Assembly (NCBI RefSeq): GCF_963668215.1
Contig: NZ_OY764190.1
Coordinates: 2,108,001 to 2,172,000 of the forward strand
Reading direction: 5' to 3'
Length of the DNA stretch: 64,000 bases
Source: an uncultured Desulfosarcina sp.
GTDB lineage: Bacteria; Desulfobacterota; Desulfobacteria; Desulfobacterales; Desulfosarcinaceae
Below the pieces are notes generated by a model. The model did no database searches. It was not told the DNA's origin and worked only from the letters and a program-made list of their open reading frames with translations. The position numbers were made by a program, and so were the translations under genes. Shown in pieces: positions 17,186-25,889 of the stretch. Each line of letters begins with the position of its first letter. Within the stretch, counting starts at the first letter, position 1.

Positions 17186-17638
17186 ATGAAAAAAACATCT
17201 GTGGAAACGGCGGTGGGCGTGTTCGTGATGATCGGCCTGATCAGTGTCGCCTACATGACCATCAAGCTTGGCAAAATGGAATGGTTCGGAGATGGCTACT
17301 ATCTGCTGGATGCCCGCTTCGATTCCGTTTCGGGGCTGAAAACCGGCGCCCAGGTGGACATGGCCGGTGTGGAGATCGGGCAGGTGGCCGATATCCGCCT
17401 GGACAACGAGCGCCAGGTCGCCGTCGTACAGTTGAAAATCAGGGAAGGTATCATGCTCACCGATGATGTCATTGCATCGGTCAAGACCTCCGGACTGATC
17501 GGGGATAAATACATCCGGTTGACGCCCGGCGGTTCGGACCGCATTCTCAAGCCCGGCGACATGATCATCGACACCGAATCGGCTTTGGACATCGAGGAAC
17601 TGGTCAGCAAGTATGTGTTTGGCGATGCCGAGAAATAA
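17186..17638 (+). CDS. mlaD: MlaD-type MCE-domain protein
   Basis: The 150-residue protein has one N-terminal membrane helix (VGVFVMIGLISVAYMTI) followed by one MCE domain (YYLLDARFDSVSGLKTGAQV, VDMAGVEIGQV, IMLTDDVIASVKTSGLIGDK). It is the periplasmic lipid-binding hexamer of the Mla system. The length is ordinary for single-MCE MlaD. Confidence 0.93.
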   Translation: MKKTSVETAVGVFVMIGLISVAYMTIKLGKMEWFGDGYYLLDARFDSVSGLKTGAQVDMAGVEIGQVADIRLDNERQVAVVQLKIREGIMLTDDVIASVKTSGLIGDKYIRLTPGGSDRILKPGDMIIDTESALDIEELVSKYVFGDAEK

Positions 17639-17657
17639 AAAATTTCAGGAAGCGGTG

Positions 17658-17693
17658 GTCCGCCCGCGTTTATTAAAGGGCCACGGGCGGAAC
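17658..17693. other. Hairpin in the mlaD-mlaC gap
   Basis: CCGCCCG (17660-17666) pairs with CGGGCGG (17684-17690). With a one-base bulge the stem extends through flanking GGT/ACC. It sits 31 bases before the mlaC start and may adjust expression or mRNA stability within the operon. No T run follows. Confidence 0.35.
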
Positions 17694-17723
17694 CATAATA
17701 AAATCGTATTGCGGAGGAAAACC

Positions 17724-18359
17724 ATGAGGAGAAGGCTGCTTGCCTGTATGTTGATACTTGCCGTGCTGGGGATCGGCCCGACTGCGGCTGCATCCACGGA
17801 GCCCATGGCGGTGATCAAGACGCCTATCGACGAGGTCATCAAAATTCTCAACGATCCCCAGTATAAAGAAGCCGGGACCAAACAGGCCCAGCGCAACGCG
17901 ATCTGGCAGATCGTCCAGCCGATGTTCGACTTCGAAGAAATTTCACAGCGGGCCGTGGCACGCAACTGGCAAAGTTTTACCGATGCCGAAAAAAAAGCCT
18001 TTGTGGATGTTTTCGCTCAGTTTCTGGGCAACACCTACATCGATAAAATTCAGGGGGAGTACCACAACGAAAAGATCGTTTACCTCGGACAGGAAATCCT
18101 TCAAGAGGTGTACGCCGAGGTCAAAACCAATATCGTCAGGGAAACGGTCGAAATACCGGTGAACTACCGCATGCGCAAATACGATGACGGCCATTGGAGA
18201 GTCTACGACATCATTGTCGAGGGCGTCAGCCTGGTTAAAAATTACCGCACCCAGTTTGCCAGCATCCTGAAAAAGAAAAAACCGTCCGAACTGATCGATC
18301 AACTCAACGAGAAGCTCACCGAGCAGAACCAGCGGCTGATTGGAAGCGGGCAGGATTGA
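17724..18359 (+). CDS. mlaC: MlaC-type periplasmic phospholipid carrier
   Basis: The 211-residue exported protein has a signal peptide (RRRLLACMLILAVLGIGPTAAAS) and the MlaC/Ttg2 domain: PIDEVIKILNDP, IVQPMFDFEEISQRAVARNW, FVDVFAQFLGNTYIDKI, and DGHWRVYDIIVEGVSLVKNY. It shuttles phospholipids across the periplasm between MlaA and MlaFEDB. The ATG at 17724 follows GCGGAGGAAAACC. Its stop sits next to the mlaA start. Confidence 0.93.
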   Translation: MRRRLLACMLILAVLGIGPTAAASTEPMAVIKTPIDEVIKILNDPQYKEAGTKQAQRNAIWQIVQPMFDFEEISQRAVARNWQSFTDAEKKAFVDVFAQFLGNTYIDKIQGEYHNEKIVYLGQEILQEVYAEVKTNIVRETVEIPVNYRMRKYDDGHWRVYDIIVEGVSLVKNYRTQFASILKKKKPSELIDQLNEKLTEQNQRLIGSGQD

Positions 18360-18364
18360 TCGAA

Positions 18365-19234
18365 ATGGTCGAAAAATGGATTCCAGCGGTCCGGCCGCCT
18401 CAGCGGTGGGTCATGTTGCGGGCACTGATGATGCTGATCGTTCTGTTGGCCGGCAGCGTCGCCATGGCCGGATCTTCGGAGGAAAATGCCGCCGGACCTC
18501 CCGCCGGTGAAGCGCCGGCCATAGAGGAAGCTGCGGATCACTTCGATCCGTTCGACCAGGGCGGTGAGGATGTTTTCGAAGATCAAGACGAGGCCTTGCA
18601 GGCGGTTGCCGACCCCATCGAAGGGTTCAACCGAGCCATGTTCACCGTCAACGACAAACTCTATTTCTGGGTGCTCAAGCCGGTGGCTTCCGGATATCGA
18701 TTCGTGTTGCCCACGCCGGTTCGTTCGAGCATCAAGAATTTTTTCTTCAATCTGCTGGGACCGGTCCGGTTTGTGAACTGCCTGTTTCAAGGCAAATGGA
18801 GGGCCGCCGAAGGAGAGTTCTGCCGGTTTACAGTCAACACCACAGCGGGCATGCTGGGGTTTTTCGATCCCGCAAAAGATAATCCGAAAATGAATCCCCA
18901 TGAAGAAGATTTTGGCCAGACACTGGGCTATTATTCTGTCGGCAACGGGTTTTATATCGTCTGGCCGCTTTTGGGCCCCTCCACCCTGCGCGATACGGTG
19001 GGCAGTGTCGGCGATTGGGCGTTGAATCCGTTTTCGTTCATGAAATTGGTCAATGTCGATGCCGGCGCCCTGACGTCCGACACGACCAATGTGGCCATGT
19101 ACTGTATCCGGACCGTCAATGATGTCTCTTTTCGCATCGGTGATTACGAAACCCTGAAAAATGCAGCCCTGGACCCCTATGAGGCCTTTCGGAATGCATA
19201 TATTCAGAATCGCAACAGCAAAATCGCCAAGTAA
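18365..19234 (+). CDS. mlaA: MlaA (VacJ)-family outer membrane protein without a lipobox
   Basis: The protein of about 289 residues has an N-terminal hydrophobic segment ending VAMAGSS, an acidic linker, and the MlaA domain: DPIEGFNRAMFTVNDKLYFW, VLPTPVRSSIKNFFFNLLGP, GEFCRFTVNTTAGMLGFFDPA, EEDFGQTLGYYSVGNGFYIV and WPLLGPSTLRDTVG. It removes misplaced phospholipid from the outer leaflet. Unlike E. coli MlaA, no Cys follows the signal peptide, so a lipid anchor is not predicted. The ATG at 18365 has AGGA 9 bases upstream; a TTG at 18356 overlapping mlaC is an alternative. Confidence 0.9.
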   Translation: MVEKWIPAVRPPQRWVMLRALMMLIVLLAGSVAMAGSSEENAAGPPAGEAPAIEEAADHFDPFDQGGEDVFEDQDEALQAVADPIEGFNRAMFTVNDKLYFWVLKPVASGYRFVLPTPVRSSIKNFFFNLLGPVRFVNCLFQGKWRAAEGEFCRFTVNTTAGMLGFFDPAKDNPKMNPHEEDFGQTLGYYSVGNGFYIVWPLLGPSTLRDTVGSVGDWALNPFSFMKLVNVDAGALTSDTTNVAMYCIRTVNDVSFRIGDYETLKNAALDPYEAFRNAYIQNRNSKIAK

Positions 19235-19352
19235 GAGATCTCGCGGGTAGCCGCCAACGCCATGATCCCCCCGTTGCGATGCGGTACGCAAACCCGTGCC
19301 TGCTCAATATGCTGACCGGTTGGTTGTGGCGACCGAAGGTTAAGGCAAAAGC

Positions 19353-21170
19353 ATGTACAATCAGTTTTTCGGGTTTAAAGAGAGACCCTTTCGGCTGGTA
19401 CCCAACCCGGCGTTTTTATATCTCTCCCGCATGCATGAGGAGGTCCTGGCCCACCTGAATTACGCGGCGGCCTATGGCGACGGCTTCGTTGAAATCACCG
19501 GCGAAGTGGGTACGGGAAAAACCACCCTGTGCCGCATGTTTCTGGAAAATCTGGACGAGAACACGGAAGCCGCGTACATCTTCAATCCCAAGCTCGATGC
19601 CCTGCAACTCCTCAAGGCGATCAACGACGAATTCGGCATTGCCTCGGACACCGATTCGGTCAAAACGCTCATCGACCGGCTCAATGCTTTTCTGCTGGAG
19701 CAAAAAGTCAAGGGCAAGCGGGTGCTGCTGCTCATCGACGAAGCCCAGAACCTTAGCCCGGATGTGCTGGAGCAGCTGCGGTTGCTCTCCAATCTGGAAA
19801 CCACCACCAGCAAACTGCTTCAGATCATTCTCGTGGGACAACCCGAATTGGGGACGCTGCTGGAAACCGGTGCCCTGCGCCAACTGAACCAGCGTATTAC
19901 CCTGACCTGCCACCTGGTTCCCCTGACCTTTGCGGAAACCCGTGCATACATCCGCCATCGCATTCACGTCGCTTCACTGAATCCGGGGCTGGAATTTACC
20001 GTCGGCGCCTTTCGTTCCATTTTCAAATACAGCGGCGGGGTTCCCCGGTTGATCAACATTGCCTGCGACCGCGCCCTGCTTACCGCCTATACCCGCAACA
20101 AGCACCGCATCACCAATCCTATTGTCAAACGGGCGCTGCGTGAATTGAACCGCAAAACCACCCGGACCGCCAAGCCGATGCTGCTGCGGGAAAAGCTGAC
20201 CCTTGGATTGCTGTTCATTCTGGTTTTTCTGGTGCTGGGGCTGACTGCCGGCAATATCCTGCGCAATCCCATTCAGGGAAACACCCTGGCACCGCTGGTG
20301 CACCATAAAATTCAAAACGAACCCGCGTCTTCGGCAACGGAAACGCCGTCTCCCTTACCGGTCGAGCCAACGGCAAGCACGGATGACGACCCGCCGCCGG
20401 CTGCCGATGCGCCGCCAAAGCAAGAGCCGACCGCCCACGAAACCGCAACGGCGGCGGTTGAACCGGCTCCAGCTCCAACAGCGTCCCAAACGGCTCCGTT
20501 TGCAGAACCCCTTGCCGAGGAACCGGAGCTTGCCCGGGTGATCGCCGCCGCCGATGCCATGGATTCCCGGGCCGGCGCCCTGAAAGCGGTATTAAACGCC
20601 TGGAACCTGAAAATTGATTCGGGACCTGTAACGGTCTTGGACGGCGACACCTATTTTCGCCTGTCCGCCCGTTACAACAATATGGAAATCGTTCAGGCGC
20701 GCGGCAACCTCAACCTGATCCGAAAACTGAATCTGCCGGCCATTGTCGAATTTCCACATCCCGACGGCAGCGGCGTCCTTTATCTGGCCGTGACGGATAT
20801 GCGTGCCGACGAGGTGCAACTGTCGGACGGGGAAAAGGAGTACTCCGTTCCCGCCGCAGTTATGGAAGCCTCCTGGAATGGCAGGGTCCATATCCTCTGG
20901 AAAAATCATTTCAACTACACGGGGGTCGTGCCGATCAATTCTCCGGAAGACGTTATTCTCTCTCTCAAAGGGCACCTCAAGGCGTTGGGGTTTCCCGTGG
21001 GAGAAATGGATGCCACCTACGACCTGGTCACCCGCGAAACGATTGAACGAATTCAGGCCCGCCACGGTCTGGACGTGGATGGCATGGTGGGGCCGCAAAC
21101 CAAAATCGTTCTCTACAACGATGACAAGACGCTGGAAATTCCCAGGCTTGACGACGCTTTGAACGGATGA
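19353..21170 (+). CDS. GspA/ExeA-like AAA ATPase with C-terminal peptidoglycan-binding domain
   Basis: The 605-residue protein begins MYNQFFGFKERPFRLVPNP, the hallmark of ExeA/MshM-type ATPases. It has Walker A ITGEVGTGKTT (about 47-57) and Walker B VLLLIDEAQNLSP (about 126-138). A membrane helix at about 287-305 is followed by a Pro/Ala/Thr-rich periplasmic linker (310-395), a middle domain and a C-terminal PG_binding_1 domain (VILSLKGHLKALGF; VDGMVGPQTKIVL). In Aeromonas, ExeAB remodels peptidoglycan for secretin assembly. No type II secretion genes lie nearby, so its client is unknown. Confidence 0.9.
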   Translation: MYNQFFGFKERPFRLVPNPAFLYLSRMHEEVLAHLNYAAAYGDGFVEITGEVGTGKTTLCRMFLENLDENTEAAYIFNPKLDALQLLKAINDEFGIASDTDSVKTLIDRLNAFLLEQKVKGKRVLLLIDEAQNLSPDVLEQLRLLSNLETTTSKLLQIILVGQPELGTLLETGALRQLNQRITLTCHLVPLTFAETRAYIRHRIHVASLNPGLEFTVGAFRSIFKYSGGVPRLINIACDRALLTAYTRNKHRITNPIVKRALRELNRKTTRTAKPMLLREKLTLGLLFILVFLVLGLTAGNILRNPIQGNTLAPLVHHKIQNEPASSATETPSPLPVEPTASTDDDPPPAADAPPKQEPTAHETATAAVEPAPAPTASQTAPFAEPLAEEPELARVIAAADAMDSRAGALKAVLNAWNLKIDSGPVTVLDGDTYFRLSARYNNMEIVQARGNLNLIRKLNLPAIVEFPHPDGSGVLYLAVTDMRADEVQLSDGEKEYSVPAAVMEASWNGRVHILWKNHFNYTGVVPINSPEDVILSLKGHLKALGFPVGEMDATYDLVTRETIERIQARHGLDVDGMVGPQTKIVLYNDDKTLEIPRLDDALNG

Positions 21171-21204
21171 TGCCGGTCCTTACGGCGGCTGAGGTAAACA
21201 AGCA

Positions 21205-22008
21205 TTGAGTTCGATTCTGGAAGCACTGAAAAAAGCGGAACGAGAGTCTACCGAAGGGCGAGACGCAGACCTTCCCTTGCCGGCGCCGCTGCCCAAACGA
21301 TCGCCCTATCCGACGGTTCGGCGGCGGTGGTGGCTGCCCCTGGGTGCCGCGGGGGTTCTGTTTGTCGGCATTGCGCTTTTCTGGCTGTACCAACGCCCAG
21401 ATGCTTCCCGGCCCACCGCCGCCCCGGTGTCGCCTCCGATCCCTGAGATGCAAAAAAGCACTCCTTTGCCGACCCGCCGGGCAGAGCGGCCGGAGCCGTT
21501 GCCGGCTCCGGAAAAGAAGGTGTCCGCTGTCGTGCGCGCCCCGGATGCCGGAAAGTCGCCTGCGCTTCGGGCCGAAGCGCCGTCGACAACGGTTGCCCCG
21601 GTTCAACCTGTTCAACAAAAAGTTCGAAAATCTCCCTTACCCATGGTGGCCAAGGCCCCGCCATCCAAGCCTCCCGAGGCCCGGCATCAGCCTTTGATCC
21701 CTGCTCCTCATAACGAAACGGTGCCGGCAGAACCGTCCCGCGTTCTTCCCCGGGAAATCGTCCGGCCTTCCCGGCCACCGACGCCGCCATCGGAGAAAAG
21801 CGATAAAACCTACCGCAGCGACCCCCGGATCGAGCTTCAGGCCCTGGTGTGGAGCCCGGACGCCGCCGAACGGTTTGTGATCATCAACGACCATTTGCTC
21901 AGAGAGGGCGGATCGACCGATGGGATCACCATCGTGAGAATCAATCCCGACGATATCCTGGTTTCGGAGGGTTCTGAAGAATGGCATGAGGCTTTCAAGA
22001 TCCGCTGA
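21205..22008 (+). CDS. GspB-like protein, partner of the GspA ATPase
   Basis: The 267-residue protein starts SSILEALKKAERE, diagnostic of GspB/ExeB. One membrane helix (LPLGAAGVLFVGIALFWLY) is followed by a long Pro-rich linker and a C-terminal GspB domain (DPRIELQALVWSPDAAERFV...NDHLLREGG). The TTG at 21205 is chosen since GAGGT lies 9 bases upstream and the family N-terminus begins here. It follows gspA by 34 bases, forming an ExeAB-like pair. Confidence 0.88.
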   Translation: MSSILEALKKAERESTEGRDADLPLPAPLPKRSPYPTVRRRWWLPLGAAGVLFVGIALFWLYQRPDASRPTAAPVSPPIPEMQKSTPLPTRRAERPEPLPAPEKKVSAVVRAPDAGKSPALRAEAPSTTVAPVQPVQQKVRKSPLPMVAKAPPSKPPEARHQPLIPAPHNETVPAEPSRVLPREIVRPSRPPTPPSEKSDKTYRSDPRIELQALVWSPDAAERFVIINDHLLREGGSTDGITIVRINPDDILVSEGSEEWHEAFKIR

Positions 22009-22209
22009 TCCGTCGAAAACAGGCCGCTTTTTCGGGACCATAGGGGCTGCATAAAATCCGCAAAAAATTCTCGATTCAAAAAAATCCAAAAAAAACGGTT
22101 GATTACCTGTTTGTCATTTGTTAACTAACCGATATGAAAGCTAAAGTTATCGGTGCAGGCGACCGAAACCATCCTGGACCAGGCTGAATGCTCGAAAGGA
22201 ACGTCCAAT

Positions 22210-23469
22210 ATGCGTGTGAAAAATAGTGTGCTTGCTGCTTTTTTCTGCCTTGCCGCGGGGACCGGCAGCCTGCTGCTTCCCCTCGCCGGCCGGGCTGCCG
22301 GGGAGCCTCAGGCGCCGGCGGCCAGCCAGCACCTTCTGACTGCCGCGGCACCATCCACAATGCTCAATGTGGTCGAAGGGGTGCTGCACAACCGCACCCT
22401 TTACGAAGCCCTGACGGCCTGCCACATCCCGCCGGCCGAAATTCTCTCCCTTTCCCGGTCGTTCAAACCGGTTTTCGATTTTCGAAGCGCTCAACCCAAG
22501 GACGTCTACCAGGTCAGTGTCGACAACCAGCATCTGATTCAGAAGTTTGTTTACAAGACCAGCCCCATGGACGAATACGAGGCGATAAAAAACGAAAAGG
22601 GCGGCTACAATGTCCATAAACGGGACATCGTGCTGGAGCACCGGCAGGAGGCCAAGGTTTTCACCATCGAAACTTCGCTGTACGAGGCCGTAACCGACAG
22701 CGGCGAGGACCGGGTCATTGCCGGCATGATTGCAGACATCTTTGCCTGGGACATCGACTTTTATCTCTACCCGCGCAAAGGCGACCGCATTGCCGTGGTG
22801 TACGAGCGTTGCTACAAGGATGGCGTTTTCGTCAAATATGGAAAAATTCTGGCAGCCCGTTATGCGGGCAAGCAAAAGACCTTCTCGGCGTTTTTGTTTA
22901 ACGACGGCCGCTTCGACGGCTACTACGATGAGACCGGCCAACCCTTGAAAAAAATGTTTCTAAGAACGCCGCTGAAATTCGGGAAAATGACGTCCGGCTT
23001 TTCCATTCGGCGGTTCCATCCGGTTTCCAAACGCTACAAAGCGCACACCGGCATCGACTACGGCGCGCCCATGGGAACGCCCATCATGGCAACGGGCAAC
23101 GGCAGGGTCACCTTTGCCGGATGGAAAGGCGGATACGGCAAGCTGCTCATCGTCAAGCATGCCAACGGCTACGAAACTTATTATGGCCACTGCTCCCGGC
23201 TGCTGAAAAAGCCGGGTCAACTGGTCGAACAGAGTGAGGTAATCGCCCGGGTCGGCTCCACCGGCATCTCAACCGGCCCCCACGTACACTATGAGGTGCG
23301 GGTTTCCGGCAAGCCCATCAACCCCAACAAGGTCAAGAAAAGCCGCGGCAAGCCCTTGAGCCCGGAACTGCTGGCCAAATTCAGGCCGATTCTCGACGAG
23401 CGGCTGGCGATGGTGGAAAGCCTGCTGGAAGAAAAGACCAGCCTGGTGATGTTGATGCAAAACGATTGA
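22210..23469 (+). CDS. M23-family zinc endopeptidase
   Basis: The 419-residue exported protein has a signal peptide (VLAAFFCLAAGTGSLLLPLAGRAAG), an OapA/LysM-like middle region and a C-terminal M23 peptidase domain. The zinc ligands are visible in HTGIDYGAPMGTPI (HxxxD) and GPHVHYEVR (HxH). It resembles MepM/NlpD-type enzymes that cut peptide crosslinks in peptidoglycan, fitting with the neighbouring GspA peptidoglycan-binding protein. The ATG at 22210 has AAAGGA 9 bases upstream; the ATG at 22153 lacks one. Confidence 0.92.
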   Translation: MRVKNSVLAAFFCLAAGTGSLLLPLAGRAAGEPQAPAASQHLLTAAAPSTMLNVVEGVLHNRTLYEALTACHIPPAEILSLSRSFKPVFDFRSAQPKDVYQVSVDNQHLIQKFVYKTSPMDEYEAIKNEKGGYNVHKRDIVLEHRQEAKVFTIETSLYEAVTDSGEDRVIAGMIADIFAWDIDFYLYPRKGDRIAVVYERCYKDGVFVKYGKILAARYAGKQKTFSAFLFNDGRFDGYYDETGQPLKKMFLRTPLKFGKMTSGFSIRRFHPVSKRYKAHTGIDYGAPMGTPIMATGNGRVTFAGWKGGYGKLLIVKHANGYETYYGHCSRLLKKPGQLVEQSEVIARVGSTGISTGPHVHYEVRVSGKPINPNKVKKSRGKPLSPELLAKFRPILDERLAMVESLLEEKTSLVMLMQND

Positions 23470-23474
23470 TGGTC

Positions 23475-23503
23475 TTGACAGTCTCGTTAATAAGGCCTAA
23501 ATC
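23475..23503 (+). promoter_or_regulatory. Predicted sigma-70 promoter for tRNA-Ala
   Basis: TTGACA (23475-23480) and TAAATC (23498-23503) are spaced by 17 bases and lie about 58 bases before the tRNA. Confidence 0.6.
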
Positions 23504-23560
23504 TTTACCGGTCTTGCCGAACTCTATACGCCTGTTTAGGATCGGGGACTTTCAAAACAT

Positions 23561-23636
23561 GGGGATGTAGCTCAGTTGGGAGAGCGTAGCGTTCGCAACG
23601 CTAAGGTCAGGGGTTCGATCCCCCTCATCTCCACCA
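23561..23636 (+). tRNA. tRNA-Ala (anticodon CGC)
   Basis: The 76-base sequence folds as a standard tRNA. The acceptor stem is GGGGATG with CATCTCC (one G-T pair), with a D-arm GCTC...GAGC, an anticodon stem TAGCG...CGCTA with loop TTCGCAA (anticodon CGC, reading GCG), and a T-arm AGGGG-TTCGATC-CCCCT. The CCA end is encoded (23634-23636). A strong terminator follows 10 bases later, so it is a monocistronic tRNA gene. Confidence 0.97.
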
Positions 23637-23645
23637 AATAAAGCA

Positions 23646-23685
23646 AAGGGGTTGAGGCAACTTGCCGCAACCCCTTCGTTGTTTG
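23646..23685 (+). terminator. Rho-independent terminator of tRNA-Ala
   Basis: AAGGGGTTG (23646-23654) pairs perfectly with CAACCCCTT (23668-23676). The inner GGC/GCC extends the stem, and a T-rich tail (CGTTGTTTG) follows. Confidence 0.8.
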
Positions 23686-23715
23686 CGCGAAATGGCGAGA
23701 AGTCCTTGTTAACGG

Positions 23716-24117
23716 TCAATGGCGTGCGTCTATTTTCAGGCCAATATTCTGCCAGTCGAGTATTTTTTTGTCGGCGGTTACCAGCGTTGCCGATAATTGG
23801 AGCGCGGTTGCAACGATCATTCTATCGGCGGGATCGCCATGGAAATCACGCAATACGGCTGAACGGATTGCAATCTCGCCGCCAAGGGGAATTTCACGCA
23901 GACCGCTTTCGATCAGTTCTTTTCGCCAGACATCCATTTCCATCCGAATCTCCAGCCTTTCTTTCTGAACCAGCATTGAAATTTCCCAGAAGCTGATGGC
24001 GGAAACCGCAAGATCACTATCCCCAAAAGCGGTGTTGATCTGCTTCAACGCGTTGCTTCCCAGACGTGGGTTGCCCTCGTCAAGCCAAACCAGGACATGG
24101 GTGTCAAGAAGTATCAT
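23716..24117 (-). CDS. PIN-domain toxin (VapC-like ribonuclease)
   Basis: The 133-residue protein begins [12 protein letters not shown], giving the first acidic residue of the PIN site. It continues with ISFWEISML (second acidic residue) and [15 protein letters not shown] (further acidic residues), then LVTADKKIL. This is a VapC-type, Mg-dependent ribonuclease, usually cutting tRNA or rRNA. The ATG at 24117 overlaps the antitoxin stop (ATGA). It lies just after the tRNA gene, converging with it. Confidence 0.9.
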   Translation of the reverse strand: MILLDTHVLVWLDEGNPRLGSNALKQINTAFGDSDLAVSAISFWEISMLVQKERLEIRMEMDVWRKELIESGLREIPLGGEIAIRSAVLRDFHGDPADRMIVATALQLSATLVTADKKILDWQNIGLKIDARH

Positions 24118-24347
24118 TGCTCGGCGTCCCACTCAACGTCAATCGGCTCGATCAAATCATCCTTGCTGCGTATCTTGTCCCCATGCAGTCCGAAAAGACT
24201 CGCGGGACGTGATCGATAAGGCACCAGCTTTGAGATCGGCTTACCGTTTTTCGTTATCACAATTTCTTCGCCGGTCTGGTTGACTTTTTCCATGAGCCCA
24301 AGACATTTGGCCTTGAAGACCGATGCCTTTATCGTTTGTGGTTCCAT
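24114..24347 (-). CDS. Phd/YefM-type antitoxin of the PIN toxin
   Basis: The 77-residue protein has the Phd/YefM N-terminal DNA-binding fold: MEPQTIKASVFKAKCLGLMEKV followed by EEIVITKNGKPISKLVP, a near-consensus antitoxin signature. Its C-terminal tail would wrap the toxin. The ATG at 24347 follows AAAGGACTGGGT. The gene comes first and overlaps the toxin start by 4 bases, the usual order. It probably represses its own promoter at the palindrome upstream. Confidence 0.9.
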   Translation of the reverse strand: MEPQTIKASVFKAKCLGLMEKVNQTGEEIVITKNGKPISKLVPYRSRPASLFGLHGDKIRSKDDLIEPIDVEWDAEQ

Positions 24348-24380
24348 ACCCAGTCCTTTCGTTGCCATCGCCGAATATTT

Positions 24381-24411
24381 TGACTATAGTCATATCCATG
24401 GTCAGAATCAA
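24381..24411 (-). promoter_or_regulatory. Toxin-antitoxin promoter with overlapping palindromic operator
   Basis: On the minus strand TTGATT (24406-24411) and TATAGT (24383-24388) are 17 bases apart. The -10 box lies inside a perfect 12-base palindrome, TGACTATAGTCA (24381-24392). This fits repression by antitoxin bound over the -10 element. Confidence 0.7.
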
Positions 24412-24743
24412 CAAAATAATCGCATTACCCTTTAAGAATTATAATGAGATCTTCAAATCATTCCCCTGGCCGACCAGCCGGAATTGAATCGTAAACAATT
24501 CTTGATAGAGCTGAAAACGCTAAATTTTCAAACGATTTATTCACCGCAATGGACTACATGACTGCGAAGAGACATGCTTCGATACAGGATTCTAATAGCG
24601 TATAGGAACATCACCTCTTTTTATTGAAAACGATTTAAAATATATGTATATTATTTGTGACAAAGATTAACAATAAAAACAGACAACCTATTGTTAATTT
24701 TAAATAAAAAGGTTACAAAAACTATAACAAAAAGATAATAAAA
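24412..24743. other. AT-rich intergenic region with a predicted fic promoter
   Basis: About 330 bases separate the divergent toxin-antitoxin and fic genes. The half nearest fic is extremely AT-rich, unlike the genome average. TTGAAA (24624-24629) and TATATT (24647-24652) with 17-base spacing make a good plus-strand promoter about 90 bases before fic. I see no other structure. Confidence 0.5.
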
Positions 24744-25874
24744 ATGCATTCATTTCTGACTTTTAAATCGGGCAAGTTTTATTTCAGCGATGACTGGAAC
24801 AGGGAAACGGTAAATCACCTGCTTGTCCAAGCGGAACTGCTAAACGAGACGGTGGCGGATCTGCCGATTTTACCCAGACTGGCTGACCAGCTGAACCCCG
24901 ACATTATGTACAGCTCCATATCAGGCACAGCCATGATCGAAGGCAACCCGATTACCGGGGAAGACGTCAGGAAGATCGCCCAGGGTGAAGATATCGAGTC
25001 TTATACCCAGAAGGATAAACAGGAGATTAAAAATTTAATCGAGGCCTATATGGTTGCAGCTACTCTTGACCCACCTAAAGAGGGCATGCATGTGCAGTTG
25101 ACCGAGGAACTGATTAGGGAGCTGCACAAAATTATAACCATGGAAATTCCACACGAGCAAAATGTACCTGGGCAATACCGAAATGGTCTTGTTTATGTGG
25201 GGGACAAGGCCCATGGAGGGGTTTATACCCCCCCGAAAGTTCTGGACGATGTAAAAAATCTAATGAGGGAGTATCTGGGGTGGATTAACAGCCCGGAGAT
25301 CGTGTCTTTGAGCCCGTTCATCAGGGCTGCGTTGGCCCATTATTATTTCTGCCTGATTCATCCCTTCTGGGATGGAAATGGCCGTACCGCCAGGCTGATC
25401 GAGGCAATATTGCTTCAAACAGCCGGAATAAAGTACGTGCCCAGGGAGATATCAAATTATTATTATCGTAATGTGGATGACTATTACATCGCATTTTCTA
25501 GAACCATTAAACTGAAGAAGGATGTCACACCATTTCTCACATTTATGCTAAAAGCGTCTGTGGAAAGCCTTCAAGAGATCAAGAAAACGATCATTTATTT
25601 TATCCGGGTGTTCAGCTTGAAAGATTACTATGCGTCTCAGCAAAGTAAAAAACATATCACCAAGAGACAGCTGGATCTTCTGAATCTGCTGTTGGATTAC
25701 CCAACCCAAGTTACATTTACTTTGAAAAACATCTTGAGTGATAACCCATTCGCCATCTTGTATCGGAATGTGTCCGTCCAAACGGCCAGGAGGGATTTGA
25801 AAAATCTCACCGCCAAAGACTATTTAACATTTAAAGAGGGAAAATTTAGTTTAAACATGAAAGTCCTTGGATAA
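24744..25874 (+). CDS. Fic-family protein with N-terminal inhibitory motif and C-terminal winged helix
   Basis: The 376-residue protein has the full Fic active-site motif HPFWDGNGRTAR, with the catalytic His at about 206, so AMP transfer or a related activity is expected. SGTAMIEGN near residue 57 matches the [ST]xxxE[GN] inhibitory motif placed N-terminal to the Fic core (class II, self-inhibited). The last 100 residues look like a winged helix (KRQLDLLNLLLDYP...SVQTARRDLKNL), as in many regulatory Fic proteins. Base composition is lower in GC than neighbours and the upstream DNA is very AT-rich, suggesting transfer. The ribosome site is poor. Confidence 0.9.
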   Translation: MHSFLTFKSGKFYFSDDWNRETVNHLLVQAELLNETVADLPILPRLADQLNPDIMYSSISGTAMIEGNPITGEDVRKIAQGEDIESYTQKDKQEIKNLIEAYMVAATLDPPKEGMHVQLTEELIRELHKIITMEIPHEQNVPGQYRNGLVYVGDKAHGGVYTPPKVLDDVKNLMREYLGWINSPEIVSLSPFIRAALAHYYFCLIHPFWDGNGRTARLIEAILLQTAGIKYVPREISNYYYRNVDDYYIAFSRTIKLKKDVTPFLTFMLKASVESLQEIKKTIIYFIRVFSLKDYYASQQSKKHITKRQLDLLNLLLDYPTQVTFTLKNILSDNPFAILYRNVSVQTARRDLKNLTAKDYLTFKEGKFSLNMKVLG

Positions 25875-25889
25875 ACCATCAGACAAACC

